Assembly (NCBI RefSeq): GCF_013283195.1
Contig: NZ_JABEKT010000002.1
Location: forward strand, 372,001-436,000
DNA from: Ensifer adhaerens
GTDB taxonomy: Bacteria; Pseudomonadota; Alphaproteobacteria; Rhizobiales; Rhizobiaceae
Length of the DNA stretch: 64,000 nucleotides
Direction: 5' to 3'
In this document: in pieces, positions 1-7,922 of the stretch
How the letters are laid out: each line of letters starts with the position of its first letter
Numbering within the stretch: position 1 is the stretch's first letter
Made by a program: the position numbers and the translations under genes
The notes under the pieces: generated by a model
Database searches by the model: none
What the model was told of the DNA's origin: nothing
Seen by the model: only the letters and a program-made list of their open reading frames with translations

Positions 1-132
1 CTCGATGCAACGACGAAGATCGGTTCGGAGACCGATCGCGAATGGGGGCGTGTCCTCGATATGACGCCCGACGTCGTGCGCCAGGTCGATGCTATCTGGG
101 CCGAACTCGGGCTTGAAAGGAAAACATCATGA
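1..132 (+). CDS. ubiD: UbiD-family prFMN-dependent decarboxylase, C-terminal end (partial)
   Basis: Only the last 43 codons are in the window. They read in frame from base 1 to the TGA at 130-132. The residues (LDATTKIG, then REWGRVLDM, then a closing helix VDAIWAELGL) match the usual end of UbiD-type decarboxylases, where a conserved Asp-Ala-Thr is followed by a lysine, a REW motif and a short amphipathic helix. UbiD enzymes decarboxylate aromatic or alpha,beta-unsaturated acids using prenylated FMN. The stop overlaps the start of ubiX (ATGA), so the two are probably translationally coupled, which fits because UbiX makes the prFMN cofactor. The substrate cannot be judged from this fragment; ubiquinone biosynthesis (4-hydroxy-3-polyprenylbenzoate) is the default guess. 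Confidence 0.75.
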   Translation, partial: LDATTKIGSETDREWGRVLDMTPDVVRQVDAIWAELGLERKTS

Positions 133-755
133 GCCGGCACCGTATTGTCTTGGGGATCACCGGTGCATCGGGTGCCGCCATTCCGTTGCGCATTGCCGAG
201 CGGCTTGCGCGGATCGAAGAAGTGGAACTGCATCTGGTGCTGTCGCCATCGGCGCATCGAACGCTCGCCCATGAGGTTGGCGGACATGCACTGTTGCGGC
301 TCTTGGAGAAGGCGGACCGGACCTATGACCACGGCGATATCGGCGCTGCGATCGCCAGCGGATCGTTTCCGACCGCCGGCATGATCGTCGCGCCGTGTTC
401 GATGCGCACGCTTGCGGCGATCACCAATGGGCTTGCCGACAATCTCATCGTGCGCGCCGCCGACGTGCACCTCAAGGAGCGTCGCCGTCTCGTGCTGATG
501 GCGCGCGAAACGCCGCTTCATCTCGGGCACCTGCGCAACATGTGCGCGGTGACGGAGATGGGCGCGATCGTCATGCCGCCGGTCCCGGCCTTCTATCATC
601 GGCCTGATAGCGTCGAGGCGATCGTCGATCATCTCGCCGCAAGGGCGATCGATCTTCTCGCATTGCCGATCGCGCCTCTTGCCGTCGCCTGGCAGGGGGA
701 AGTTCAGCCGAAAGGCAATGCCTGCAACAACGGATCTGCGCCGAACATCGCGTAG
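129..755 (+). CDS. ubiX: UbiX flavin prenyltransferase
   Basis: The 208-residue product has the UbiX/Pad1 flavoprotein layout. It starts with a Rossmann-like GITGASG loop (residues 9-15) and has APCSMRT (88-94) with the catalytic/flavin-contacting serine. It also has an RETPLHLGHLRNM stretch (126-138) and PAFYHRP (153-159), all hallmarks of the family. UbiX joins dimethylallyl phosphate to FMNH2 to make prenyl-FMN for UbiD in the cytosol. The start at 129 overlaps the UbiD stop, which supports a ubiD-ubiX operon. Its 3' end runs 52 bp into the end of nnrU on the other strand, a convergent coding overlap. The last ~30 residues, past the conserved core, are the part that overlaps. Length is slightly above the usual ~190-200. 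Confidence 0.9.
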   Translation: MSRHRIVLGITGASGAAIPLRIAERLARIEEVELHLVLSPSAHRTLAHEVGGHALLRLLEKADRTYDHGDIGAAIASGSFPTAGMIVAPCSMRTLAAITNGLADNLIVRAADVHLKERRRLVLMARETPLHLGHLRNMCAVTEMGAIVMPPVPAFYHRPDSVEAIVDHLAARAIDLLALPIAPLAVAWQGEVQPKGNACNNGSAPNIA

Positions 756-1396
756 TGGCCGCCCGCCAGCAGCCAGAAGGTAACCGCAGCGGTCGCGAAG
801 GCCGACAGGATCATCACCGAATCGGCTCGCAGGCGCGCTTGGCCTTTCAGGATCGCGGCGAAGGGAAAAACCGAGGTACCTTGCCGGGCCGCCGGCCAGG
901 TATCCCCGAGGCGCCGCCGCACACGCTTTTCCACCATGAAGAACCCACCGAGCGCAAACAGCGCGAAGCCACCGAAGAGCACCAGGGAGCGCAGGTCGCC
1001 ATTGGCGATGACATGGCCGACGGCCCAAAGCAGGAAGCCCCAGAGGACCGGATGGCGCGTCACGCTGACGATTGCGCCTTTCCGTTCGTTGCCCTGAAAA
1101 ATGGAGATCGACAGCGGGTTTTCGCTGAACAGGCCGGCGAGGACGAGGAAGACGCCGCATGGCGCGAGAATGAATGTCGTCCAGGCCTGCCACTGGGCCG
1201 GCTCCCAGAGCGGGATGAAATCAAGCGCGAGCGCTGCCTGAAAAACCCAGATCAGCGCGACGATCGACAGTAGCGAATAGAGGCTGAAATAGGTTCGCCG
1301 CCCCAGCAACGTGATGAGCCGCTGACGCAACCTCGGCAATGCCGGCACCATGTGAAGGGCAAGGAAAACTGTGAATGCCAGAAGGAAATTGTACAT
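704..1396 (-). CDS. nnrU: NnrU family integral membrane protein
   Basis: The 230-residue product has about six hydrophobic segments and the NnrU signature RHPVLWGFLLWAVGH (residues 114-128), a relative of the isoprenylcysteine-methyltransferase/MAPEG-like membrane fold. NnrU is required for nitrite and NO metabolism in Rhodobacter and is found in rhizobial nor/nir islands; its biochemical role is not settled. The start at 1396 (MYNFLLAF) is chosen because translation from there begins directly with the first membrane helix. An upstream in-frame extension to 1570 would give 58 polar residues that overlap the hemerythrin-like gene. It lies 10 bp downstream of that gene and is probably cotranscribed with it under the NnrR box at 1888-1901. 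Confidence 0.88.
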   Translation of the reverse strand: MYNFLLAFTVFLALHMVPALPRLRQRLITLLGRRTYFSLYSLLSIVALIWVFQAALALDFIPLWEPAQWQAWTTFILAPCGVFLVLAGLFSENPLSISIFQGNERKGAIVSVTRHPVLWGFLLWAVGHVIANGDLRSLVLFGGFALFALGGFFMVEKRVRRRLGDTWPAARQGTSVFPFAAILKGQARLRADSVMILSAFATAAVTFWLLAGGHYAMFGADPLLQALPFG

Positions 1397-1406
1397 CGAC
1401 CGGACC

Positions 1407-1823
1407 TCAAACCCTCTGCGCGAGAAGCAACCGTTCGGTCGCGACATGGCGCCGGACGGTTTCGAAAAAGGCGCGCAGCATGTAGCCGATCGCCTCCCAG
1501 CTGTGCGGACTGCGGCCATGAAGCAGTTCATTGAGGACGCGGGCAACTTGCTCGGCCGATTGCCCATCATGCCGGTGCTCGTCGCGCAGGCGTTCGATCA
1601 GCCTTTGTCCGTCGTCCTGGCATCGCACAGCCGCGATCGCTGGAAACAGGATTTCTTCCTCCAGCCTGTGTACGATCAGCAGTGTCGAGGGTAGCTTGTC
1701 CGCAACCTCGCGGCAGCTCGCCGTATCGATGCGGCGCGGCAGGGAGTCGGCAACGGCCTCAAGGCGATCGCACAATTCGAGGAGGCTTTGATAGCCTTCC
1801 TCCAGGGCATCTTGTCCAGGCAT
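1407..1823 (-). CDS. hemerythrin-like (HHE) domain protein
   Basis: The 138-residue, helix-rich protein carries spaced His/Glu pairs typical of HHE cation-binding domains: H52 and E56 in HRLEEE, H83 in DEHRHD, and H126 with E130 in RRHVATE. Such four-helix bundles hold a di-iron centre. In NO-responsive settings (YtfE/ScdA, NorA) they act in NO binding or repair of damaged iron centres; a similar role here is inference from context. An NnrR/FNR-type box (1888-1901) lies 65 bp upstream of the start, and nnrU follows directly, so a two-gene NO-induced unit is likely. There is no signal peptide, so it is probably cytoplasmic. The exact function (NO scavenging versus iron donation) cannot be told from sequence. 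Confidence 0.75.
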   Translation of the reverse strand: MPGQDALEEGYQSLLELCDRLEAVADSLPRRIDTASCREVADKLPSTLLIVHRLEEEILFPAIAAVRCQDDGQRLIERLRDEHRHDGQSAEQVARVLNELLHGRSPHSWEAIGYMLRAFFETVRRHVATERLLLAQRV

Positions 1824-1887
1824 CGGCCGCTCCGTGATCGAGATTTGTCATCCCCCAATCCTCTAGGCGCAATCGATAGGGCGATCT

Positions 1888-1901
1888 TTGACATTTCGCA
1901 A
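1888..1901 (-). promoter_or_regulatory. NnrR/FNR-type box upstream of the hemerythrin-nnrU unit
   Basis: TTGACATTTCGCAA fits the TTG-N8-CAA palindrome bound by Crp/Fnr-family regulators such as NnrR. It lies 65 bp upstream of the hemerythrin-like start on the minus strand, a sensible activator distance. The nnrR gene itself is in this window. Confidence 0.65.
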
Positions 1902-1943
1902 AGTGGATGACGTCCCGCGGAAGAACGCCGCGGCGTGATGCAG

Positions 1944-2105
1944 TTACTGCGAAGGGTCGAGAAACAGCACGACGGCGATCGCGATGGAGAACAGCACGGC
2001 CGACAGGGTCGCGGCGCGCTGCAGAACGCCCATGCGGTAGAGAAGGATGGCGAACCCGACAATGATCGGGGTTGCGACGGAAAGGCCGATTTGTGCGTCT
2101 GTCAT
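1944..2105 (-). CDS. small two-helix membrane protein in the nor locus (53 aa)
   Basis: This short ORF starts at an ATG (2103-2105) and ends at a TAA (1944-1946). It encodes 53 residues: a short N-terminus MTDAQIG, a hydrophobic helix (about residues 8-23), a loop YRMGVLQRAA, a second hydrophobic helix (about 33-49) and a DPSQ tail. The minus strand upstream of it contains the palindromic NnrR box at 2158-2171, which is 52 bp from this start and is shared with norE on the other strand. I do not recognise the family. Its size, membrane nature and control suggest a small accessory subunit or assembly factor for NorCB or NnrU. That role is inference, and the ORF could be missed by automatic annotation. 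Confidence 0.55.
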   Translation of the reverse strand: MTDAQIGLSVATPIIVGFAILLYRMGVLQRAATLSAVLFSIAIAVVLFLDPSQ

Positions 2106-2157
2106 CGGAAAACTCCTGGATTGCTCCTGCTGCTATCAGTCCGGTTGGACCGCCTCT

Positions 2158-2171
2158 TTGCGCAATCGCAA
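2158..2171. promoter_or_regulatory. NnrR/FNR-type box between the 53-aa ORF and norE
   Basis: TTGCGCAATCGCAA is a near-perfect inverted repeat of the TTGCG-N4-CGCAA type. It sits 52 bp from the minus-strand small ORF start and 56 bp from the norE start, so one site could serve both directions. Confidence 0.75.
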
Positions 2172-2227
2172 AGACAGAAAGCGCCTGCCTGCCTAGCTGA
2201 CGGCGGTTCTGGCAAAGGAGTTGACGC

Positions 2228-2785
2228 ATGGACGGGCACGTCCTTCCGACGGAAGACCAAGAAGATCAGGCATCCGCCGACGACCTTTTGCTTTGGGTGC
2301 TGGTGTGGAGCGAGCTGGCGGCATTCGGCATCCTGCTCGCTGGCTTTCTGGTGGTCGGGTTCCTCCGGGCGGACGCGTTTGCGGAAGCCCGGTCGCATCT
2401 CAATCCGCTGCTCGCCGGCATCAATACGCTCGTACTTCTGGCCAGCGGCTGGCAGGCGGCCCTGGCGGCGCGCCCGGCCGCTTCGATTTCCGCACGCCGG
2501 CGCGCGCTCGTTCTGGCAGCCCTTTTCGGTTTTGGTTTTGTCGCCATCAAGCTTTTCGAATATTCGACCGAAATCGGCGCGGCCGGATTGCCGCAGTTCG
2601 GCGCCTTCTTCGAACTCTATTTCCTCATCACCGGCTTCCACCTGCTGCACGTCGGCTTCGGCAGCGCCATCCTGCTGTTGGTCGCCTGGCGCCCGAGCCC
2701 CGGAAACATCGTGCTGATCACCACGCTCTGGCACGTGATCGACCTTGTCTGGATCGTGATGTTCCCGCTCGTCTATCTCGTGTGA
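2228..2785 (+). CDS. norE: NorE, cytochrome c oxidase subunit III-like nitric oxide reductase accessory protein
   Basis: The 185-residue protein has five predicted membrane helices and the subunit-III-like pattern WSELAAFG (in helix 1), FFELYFLITGFHLLHVG and LWHVIDLVWI. This matches NorE. NorE and NorF are not catalytic but raise NO reductase activity in vivo in Paracoccus and relatives. It is preceded by a good ribosome site (GGAG, about 2217-2221) and the NnrR box at 2158-2171. norF follows after 5 bp, then norCBQD after a further promoter region, the usual rhizobial order. The N-terminal 20 residues are acidic and polar, as is common in this family. Confidence 0.9.
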   Translation: MDGHVLPTEDQEDQASADDLLLWVLVWSELAAFGILLAGFLVVGFLRADAFAEARSHLNPLLAGINTLVLLASGWQAALAARPAASISARRRALVLAALFGFGFVAIKLFEYSTEIGAAGLPQFGAFFELYFLITGFHLLHVGFGSAILLLVAWRPSPGNIVLITTLWHVIDLVWIVMFPLVYLV

Positions 2786-2790
2786 TCGCC

Positions 2791-3069
2791 ATGACCCATC
2801 ACAATGAACGTCGACTACGGAAGACCTTTGCGACGCTGGTCCTGCTCGTTGCTTGCGGCATGATCCTGATGACGCTCTGGGGCGGAACGGCTGCAGCAAC
2901 AGCGGCCCTCCTGGTTCTGGCGGTGATCAAGTGCCGGCTTGTTGCCCTTGATTTCATGGGCCTCGCTCAGGCGCCGGCCGGGCTGCGGTTCGGGCTCCTG
3001 GCGTGGCCGGCGATCCTTGCGCTTCTGGCGCTGGCAAAGCTTGCGATGGGCGTGACGCTATCTGCTTGA
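2791..3069 (+). CDS. norF: NorF, small membrane protein of the nitric oxide reductase locus
   Basis: The 92-residue protein has three hydrophobic stretches (about residues 13-29, 31-45 and 68-90) and the motif IKCRLVALDFMGL, typical of the cytochrome-c-oxidase-subunit-IV-like NorF family. The ATG at 2791 starts 5 bp after the norE stop. A longer in-frame ORF reaches back across norE but only as a shadow. NorF works with NorE in membrane assembly or stability of NorCB. About 170 bp without coding follow before norC and contain the NnrR box at 3088-3101. Confidence 0.82.
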   Translation: MTHHNERRLRKTFATLVLLVACGMILMTLWGGTAAATAALLVLAVIKCRLVALDFMGLAQAPAGLRFGLLAWPAILALLALAKLAMGVTLSA

Positions 3070-3087
3070 AACCACTCTTTGTCTTGT

Positions 3088-3101
3088 TTGCCAAAACGCA
3101 A
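3088..3101 (+). promoter_or_regulatory. NnrR/FNR-type box upstream of norCBQD
   Basis: TTGCCAAAACGCAA fits TTG-N8-CAA and lies about 137 bp upstream of the norC start. It marks a separate promoter for norCBQD after norEF. Confidence 0.7.
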
Positions 3102-3238
3102 AGAAGGCCTTCCGGAAATCCCTAGACATGGTTCGCGCCCCGATAGTTCGGCGCCGCACGTCGCGGCGCCAGGCGGGGAGGGGATCAGTAAAGCCGGCCC
3201 CGGTGTCTAAGGCCGGCTGAAGTCGAAAGGATCACGTG

Positions 3239-3691
3239 ATGGCAGAACGCCTCACCAAGACCGGGGCCCGAAACGTCTTTTACGGCGGGTCCTTCTTCTT
3301 TTTTGCAATCTTTGTCGGGCTCACCGCCCACAGCCACTACTACATGCGGACGGTCTCCACCGACGAGTCGACGCTGACGGACGCAGTCGCCCGCGGCAAG
3401 CACGTCTGGGAGAAGAACGCCTGTATCAACTGCCACACGCTTCTTGGCGAAGGCGCCTATTTCGCGCCCGAGCTCGGCAATGTCTGGAAGCGCTGGGGCG
3501 GCGAGACCGATCCGGAAGGTGCACGCGAAACGATGAAGGCCTGGATGGCCGCCCAGCCGAGCGGCATCGAAGGCCGCCGCCAGATGCCGCAGTTCAACCT
3601 CACCGAACAGGAGCTCAACGACCTCGCCGATTTCCTGGAGTGGACGAGCCGCATCAAGACCCAGAACTGGCCGCCGAACGAGGCCGGCTAA
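3239..3691 (+). CDS. norC: NorC, membrane-anchored cytochrome c subunit of nitric oxide reductase
   Basis: The 150-residue protein has one N-terminal membrane anchor (about residues 13-31) and a periplasmic cytochrome c domain. The heme c site is CINCH (62-66), and the likely axial ligand is M116 in RQMPQF. NorC passes electrons from periplasmic donors to the NorB heme b3/FeB site. The ATG at 3239 is preferred over the GTG at 3236 because it lies 8 bp after the AAAGG ribosome site. norB begins 24 bp downstream. Length and motif order match cNOR small subunits. Confidence 0.95.
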   Translation: MAERLTKTGARNVFYGGSFFFFAIFVGLTAHSHYYMRTVSTDESTLTDAVARGKHVWEKNACINCHTLLGEGAYFAPELGNVWKRWGGETDPEGARETMKAWMAAQPSGIEGRRQMPQFNLTEQELNDLADFLEWTSRIKTQNWPPNEAG

Positions 3692-3715
3692 GCGTTGCGA
3701 TTGGAGTGTGAAATC

Positions 3716-5062
3716 ATGAAATACCAGACCCAGAAGGTCGCAATGCTCTATTTCTACGGAGCGATCGGCCTGTTTCTCGCTCAGGTGCTGTTCGGCGTGC
3801 TTGCCGGCACCATCTATGTCCTTCCCAATACCCTGTCCGAACTGCTGCCTTTCAACATCGTTCGCATGGTGCACACCAACGCCCTCATAGTTTGGCTGCT
3901 GATGGGCTTCATGGGCGCAACATACTACCTCCTGCCGGAAGAGGCGGAGACCGAGCTCTACAGCACCAAGATCGCGATCGCCCAGTTCTGGATCTTCCTG
4001 ATCGCCGCTGCCATCGCCGTCGTCGGCTATCTCCTGCGCATCCACGAAGGCCGCGAGTTTCTTGAGCAACCCTTCGCGATCAAGGTCGGCATCGTCATCG
4101 TCGCGCTGATGTTCCTCTACAACATCACGCTGACAGTCCTTAAGGGCCGCAAGACGACCGTCACCAACATCCTGATCTTCGGGCTCTGGGGCGTTGCGAT
4201 CTTCTTCCTCTTCGCCTTCTACAACCCGATCAACCTCGCGCTCGACAAGATGTACTGGTGGTACGTCGTTCACCTCTGGGTCGAAGGCGTCTGGGAACTG
4301 ATCATGGCGTCGGTGCTCGCCTTCCTGATGATCAAGCTCAATGGGATCGACCGGGAAGTCGTCGAGAAATGGCTTTACGTCATCGTCGGCCTGGCGCTGT
4401 TTTCGGGCATCCTTGGCACCGGCCACCACTACTACTGGATCGGCGCGCCGGGTTACTGGCAGTGGATCGGCTCGCTGTTCTCGACGCTTGAGGTCGCACC
4501 GTTCTTCACCATGGTGATCTTCACCTTCGTGATGACCTGGAAGGCCGGGCGCAAACACCCGAACAGGGCGGCGCTGCTGTGGTCGATCGGCTGCTCGGTG
4601 ATGGCCTTCTTCGGTGCCGGCGTCTGGGGTTTCCTGCACACGCTGTCGTCGGTGAACTATTACACCCACGGCACCCAGGTGACCGCCGCGCACGGGCACC
4701 TCGCCTTCTTCGGCGCCTATGTCATGCTCAACCTTGCGGTCATGGCCTATGCGATCCCCGAAATCCGCGGGCGCGCGCCCTACAACCAGATGCTTTCCAT
4801 GGTCAGCTTCTGGATCATGTGCACGGCGATGTCGGTCATGACCTTCGCGCTGACCTTTGCCGGTGTCCTTCAGTCCCATCTGCAGCGGGTTCTGGGCGAG
4901 AGCTACATGGACGTCCAGGACCAGCTGGCGCTGTTCTACTGGATCCGCCTCGGCTCGGGCGTCTTCGTCATGATTTCGGCGCTGATGTTCGTCTGGGCGA
5001 TCTTCGTCCCCGGCAAAGAGCGTAGCGAGAAGCTGAGTGCCTCGATGCAGCCTGCTGAATGA
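3716..5062 (+). CDS. norB: NorB, catalytic subunit of cytochrome c-dependent nitric oxide reductase
   Basis: The 448-residue, 12-helix member of the heme-copper oxidase superfamily reduces 2 NO to N2O at the cytoplasmic membrane. Visible ligands include H53 (heme b), H186 (HLWVEGVWE, with E190 and E194), H237-H238 (GTGHHYYW), E259, and H326 and H328 (HGHLAFFGAY). The glutamates near the active site and the absence of the Tyr-His crosslink motif are what separate NOR from oxidases. It lacks the long N-terminal extension of quinol-dependent qNOR and is paired with NorC, so it is a cNOR. The ATG at 3716 follows a GGAG site; the earlier in-frame TTG at 3695 is less likely. Confidence 0.96.
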   Translation: MKYQTQKVAMLYFYGAIGLFLAQVLFGVLAGTIYVLPNTLSELLPFNIVRMVHTNALIVWLLMGFMGATYYLLPEEAETELYSTKIAIAQFWIFLIAAAIAVVGYLLRIHEGREFLEQPFAIKVGIVIVALMFLYNITLTVLKGRKTTVTNILIFGLWGVAIFFLFAFYNPINLALDKMYWWYVVHLWVEGVWELIMASVLAFLMIKLNGIDREVVEKWLYVIVGLALFSGILGTGHHYYWIGAPGYWQWIGSLFSTLEVAPFFTMVIFTFVMTWKAGRKHPNRAALLWSIGCSVMAFFGAGVWGFLHTLSSVNYYTHGTQVTAAHGHLAFFGAYVMLNLAVMAYAIPEIRGRAPYNQMLSMVSFWIMCTAMSVMTFALTFAGVLQSHLQRVLGESYMDVQDQLALFYWIRLGSGVFVMISALMFVWAIFVPGKERSEKLSASMQPAE

Positions 5063-5130
5063 ATGAACGCGCCGGTCCGGCTCGGCCGGACCGGCCAATC
5101 TTTTCCTCCCCCCTTTCACGGAGACATGCC

Positions 5131-5943
5131 ATGAGCATTGTTCAACCAAGCCTGGTTCCGGTATCGATCGACATTCCCGCCTATAGTCCCTCGGGCAATG
5201 AGTGCGCGCTGTTCGAGAATGCCTGGGTCCGACAGTTGCCGCTCCTGCTCAAGGGGCCGACCGGTTGCGGCAAGACCCGTTTCGTCAGCCATATGGCGGC
5301 AAAACTCGGCCTGCCGCTTTCCACCGTTTCCTGCCACGACGATCTGGCAGCAGCGGACTTGACCGGGCGCTACCTGTTGAAGGGCGGCGATACGGTCTGG
5401 GTCGACGGTCCCCTGACACGGGCCGTACGCGAAGGCGGGATCTGCTATCTCGACGAGATCGTCGAGGCGCGGAAGGACGTCACCGTCGTGCTGCATCCGC
5501 TGACCGACGACCGCCGCATGTTGCCGCTGGAGCGGACCGGCGAGCTGCTCGAAGCGCCGTCGGCGTTCATGCTGGTCGTTTCCTATAACCCCGGCTACCA
5601 GAACCTGCTCAAGAGCCTGAAGCCCAGCACGCGGCAACGCTTCGTCGCCATCGAGTTCGATTTCCTGCCACGCAACGAGGAGATCGAGGTGGTTTCGCGT
5701 GAGAGCGGACTGGCTGCAAGCCAGGTGGCACCGCTCGTCAACCTTGCTCACCGCCTGCGCACCCTCAAGGGGCATGATCTTGAGGAGGGAGTATCGACCC
5801 GCCTGCTGGTCTACTGCGCCTGCCTCATCGATGCCGGAATGCCTGTCCGCGATGCGGTGCGTGCCGCGATGATCGAGCCGTTGACCGATGAGCCGGACGT
5901 GCGCGCAGCCCTTCTCGAGGTTGCTGCCTCCCTGATCGCTTGA
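5131..5943 (+). CDS. norQ: NorQ, MoxR/CbbQ-type AAA+ ATPase for NO reductase activation
   Basis: The 270-residue AAA+ ATPase has Walker A GPTGCGKT (42-49) and Walker B GICYLDEI (103-110). It belongs to the CbbQ/NirQ/NorQ group, which with a VWA-domain partner inserts or activates metal centres; NorQ and NorD are needed for the non-heme iron FeB of NorB. The ATG at 5131 follows a GGAGA site. A longer in-frame start at 5059 would add 24 residues that do not look like the family. It lies 68 bp after norB and 10 bp before norD, as expected for a norCBQD operon. Confidence 0.93.
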   Translation: MSIVQPSLVPVSIDIPAYSPSGNECALFENAWVRQLPLLLKGPTGCGKTRFVSHMAAKLGLPLSTVSCHDDLAAADLTGRYLLKGGDTVWVDGPLTRAVREGGICYLDEIVEARKDVTVVLHPLTDDRRMLPLERTGELLEAPSAFMLVVSYNPGYQNLLKSLKPSTRQRFVAIEFDFLPRNEEIEVVSRESGLAASQVAPLVNLAHRLRTLKGHDLEEGVSTRLLVYCACLIDAGMPVRDAVRAAMIEPLTDEPDVRAALLEVAASLIA

Positions 5944-5953
5944 GGATTGCGCC

Positions 5954-7855
5954 ATGCTGGATTTCCTCGAACTCGAAGAAACTGTCGGGCGCGCCTGGCA
6001 CCGTTTTATCGGCAACACGGGTACCTGGCGGCGCTATCCCGATGAGGCCGTCAAGCTGGTCGACATGATGCCGATGCTGGCGATCTGCTTTCGGGGGCAC
6101 GGCGGTGAAACCGCCGTCCAGATCGTGCCGGCGCGCGGCCGCACGTCGGGCCATCGGCTGAAGTGGCGACAGAAGATGGGGCTCGGCGAGGAAAAGCTCG
6201 TTCAGCCCGGCCGGGATCACGCTTCGCTGATGTTGCCCGGCGAGATTGACATTTTTCCAGACAGACGCCTCAACATCGATCTCTACTTCTGGCTGGTCGC
6301 GTACATGGCGACCATGCCGCTCGTCCCGCGCGACGAAGCGGATCCCTTGCTGGCTGACCTGACATATTTGTCCCGGGCGCAGGAGACCGTGGCCGAGGTC
6401 TTCCAGCGCTTTCCTGGCATGCGCCACAAGTACTGCCGTCTTGCCGAAGCCGTTCTGGTCGAGCGTCAGCGCGGCTCCCTTCCGTCGGTGGAGCAGCATG
6501 TCGAAAACCGCGTGCTGCGGTTGCTGCGCAAGGCGGCCGGCCAGCTGGATACGACCTTGCCGGTGATCTTCCCGCATCGCGCCCCGCCGGGATATCTGCC
6601 GCTGCTGCCGGTCCCGCTGTGGCCGGATACGTTGCTGCGGCCGGAAACGACGACAGAACGCGATGACGATGTCGCGGCAACAGGTGCCGCCTCCAGCCAG
6701 ATCGCCGAGACCGAACGCCACGTGGCCGTCCGGGAGAGCCCGGAGAACCGCAAGGGTGATCGCAGCCCCTTCATCCTCAATCGCTTCGAGAAGATCCTGG
6801 CGATGGCCGAGATGGTCAATGTCGACCGGCCATCCGACGACAGCGACGAACACGACAACAAAGCGGCGCAGGATCTTGACGAGATGACGCTGGGCGAGCG
6901 GAAGGGTCGCCCGTCCGCCCGTTTCCGCTTCGATCTCGACCTGCCGCCGGAAGCCGTCGATCCGACGCCGCTGACATCGGAGCTGACCTATCCAGAATGG
7001 AACTACAGGACGTCGAGCTATCTCAAGGACCATTGCCGCGTCTTGGCGGGCCCGGCCTCGGGCACCGAAGACCGGGCTGAGCTTACGGCGGAAACCAGGA
7101 GCCTGATCCGGCGGGTACGGCGCCAGTTCGAGGTGCTTCGGCCGCGCAACGAAATCCTGCGCGCGCAGATCGACGGCGCTGACCTCGATCTCGATGCCGT
7201 GGTGCGCGCCCGCACCGATCTGGCTGCAGGCGGGCAGGGGAGCGATCGCATCCACCTGATGAGCCGCACGCAGGTTCACGATCTCGCGGTCACGATCCTG
7301 GTCGACGTCTCGCTTTCGACCGATGCCTGGTCCGACAATCGCCGGGTGCTCGACGTGGAGAAGGAGGCCCTGCTCATTCTCGCCCACGGCCTGTCTGCCT
7401 GCGGCGACAATCATTCGATCCTCACCTTCACCTCGCGCCGGCGCGACTGGGTAAAGGTGGAGAGCGTCAAGGCTTTCGACGAGCCGATGAGTTCGCTCGT
7501 CGAAAGCCGTATCGCCGCCCTGAAGCCGGGATACTACACCCGCATCGGGGCCGCCATCCGCCATGCCGCAGCCGAACTGCAGAAACAGCCCAACCGCAAG
7601 AAGCTGTTGTTGGTCCTGACCGACGGCAAGCCGAATGACATTGATCATTACGAAGGGCGCTTCGCGCTGGAGGACAGCCGCAAGGCCGTCATGGAAGCGC
7701 GCCGCAGCGGCATCAGCACTTTTGCGGTTACCGTCGACCGCGAGGCGCAGTCCTACGTGCCGGCCATGTTCGGCCATAACGGCTATGCGTTGGTCGGCAA
7801 TATCGCCCGGCTGCCGGCGGCATTACCGGCGATATACCGAAGCCTCGCGGGATAG
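5954..7855 (+). CDS. norD: NorD, VWA-domain NO reductase activation protein
   Basis: The 633-residue protein is NorD-like. It has a long, variable N-terminal region, a charged linker (about residues 290-320) and a C-terminal von Willebrand A domain from about residue 445, with a metal-site motif DVSLST. Later come VLTDGKPND and a closing FGHNGYALVG. NorD pairs with NorQ to mature NorB. It is the last gene of the nor operon: a strong bidirectional terminator follows 18 bp later. A 650-residue open frame on the opposite strand over this gene is an antisense shadow typical of GC-rich DNA. Confidence 0.92.
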   Translation: MLDFLELEETVGRAWHRFIGNTGTWRRYPDEAVKLVDMMPMLAICFRGHGGETAVQIVPARGRTSGHRLKWRQKMGLGEEKLVQPGRDHASLMLPGEIDIFPDRRLNIDLYFWLVAYMATMPLVPRDEADPLLADLTYLSRAQETVAEVFQRFPGMRHKYCRLAEAVLVERQRGSLPSVEQHVENRVLRLLRKAAGQLDTTLPVIFPHRAPPGYLPLLPVPLWPDTLLRPETTTERDDDVAATGAASSQIAETERHVAVRESPENRKGDRSPFILNRFEKILAMAEMVNVDRPSDDSDEHDNKAAQDLDEMTLGERKGRPSARFRFDLDLPPEAVDPTPLTSELTYPEWNYRTSSYLKDHCRVLAGPASGTEDRAELTAETRSLIRRVRRQFEVLRPRNEILRAQIDGADLDLDAVVRARTDLAAGGQGSDRIHLMSRTQVHDLAVTILVDVSLSTDAWSDNRRVLDVEKEALLILAHGLSACGDNHSILTFTSRRRDWVKVESVKAFDEPMSSLVESRIAALKPGYYTRIGAAIRHAAAELQKQPNRKKLLLVLTDGKPNDIDHYEGRFALEDSRKAVMEARRSGISTFAVTVDREAQSYVPAMFGHNGYALVGNIARLPAALPAIYRSLAG

Positions 7856-7872
7856 GACGTTACTTGAAACAG

Positions 7873-7903
7873 AAAAAGGCCCGGTTGCGACCGGGCCTTT
7901 TTT
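7873..7903. terminator. bidirectional rho-independent terminator between norD and hemN
   Basis: An inverted repeat AAAAAGGCCCGGT / ACCGGGCCTTTTTT with a 4-base loop lies between two converging genes. Runs of A and T flank the stem on both sides, so it can terminate in both directions. Confidence 0.9.
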
Positions 7904-7922
7904 GTTGGGTGTTGTCAGCGGT

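Noticed and set aside
3185-5149. Minus-strand open frame of 654 codons over norC and norB
   Set aside because: It is exactly antisense to two well-supported genes, is rich in Arg, His and Glu with low-complexity stretches, and shows no domain. GC-rich codon bias opens such frames.
5825-7777. Minus-strand open frame of 650 codons over norD
   Set aside because: It is antisense to norD with the same composition artefact and no recognisable motif.
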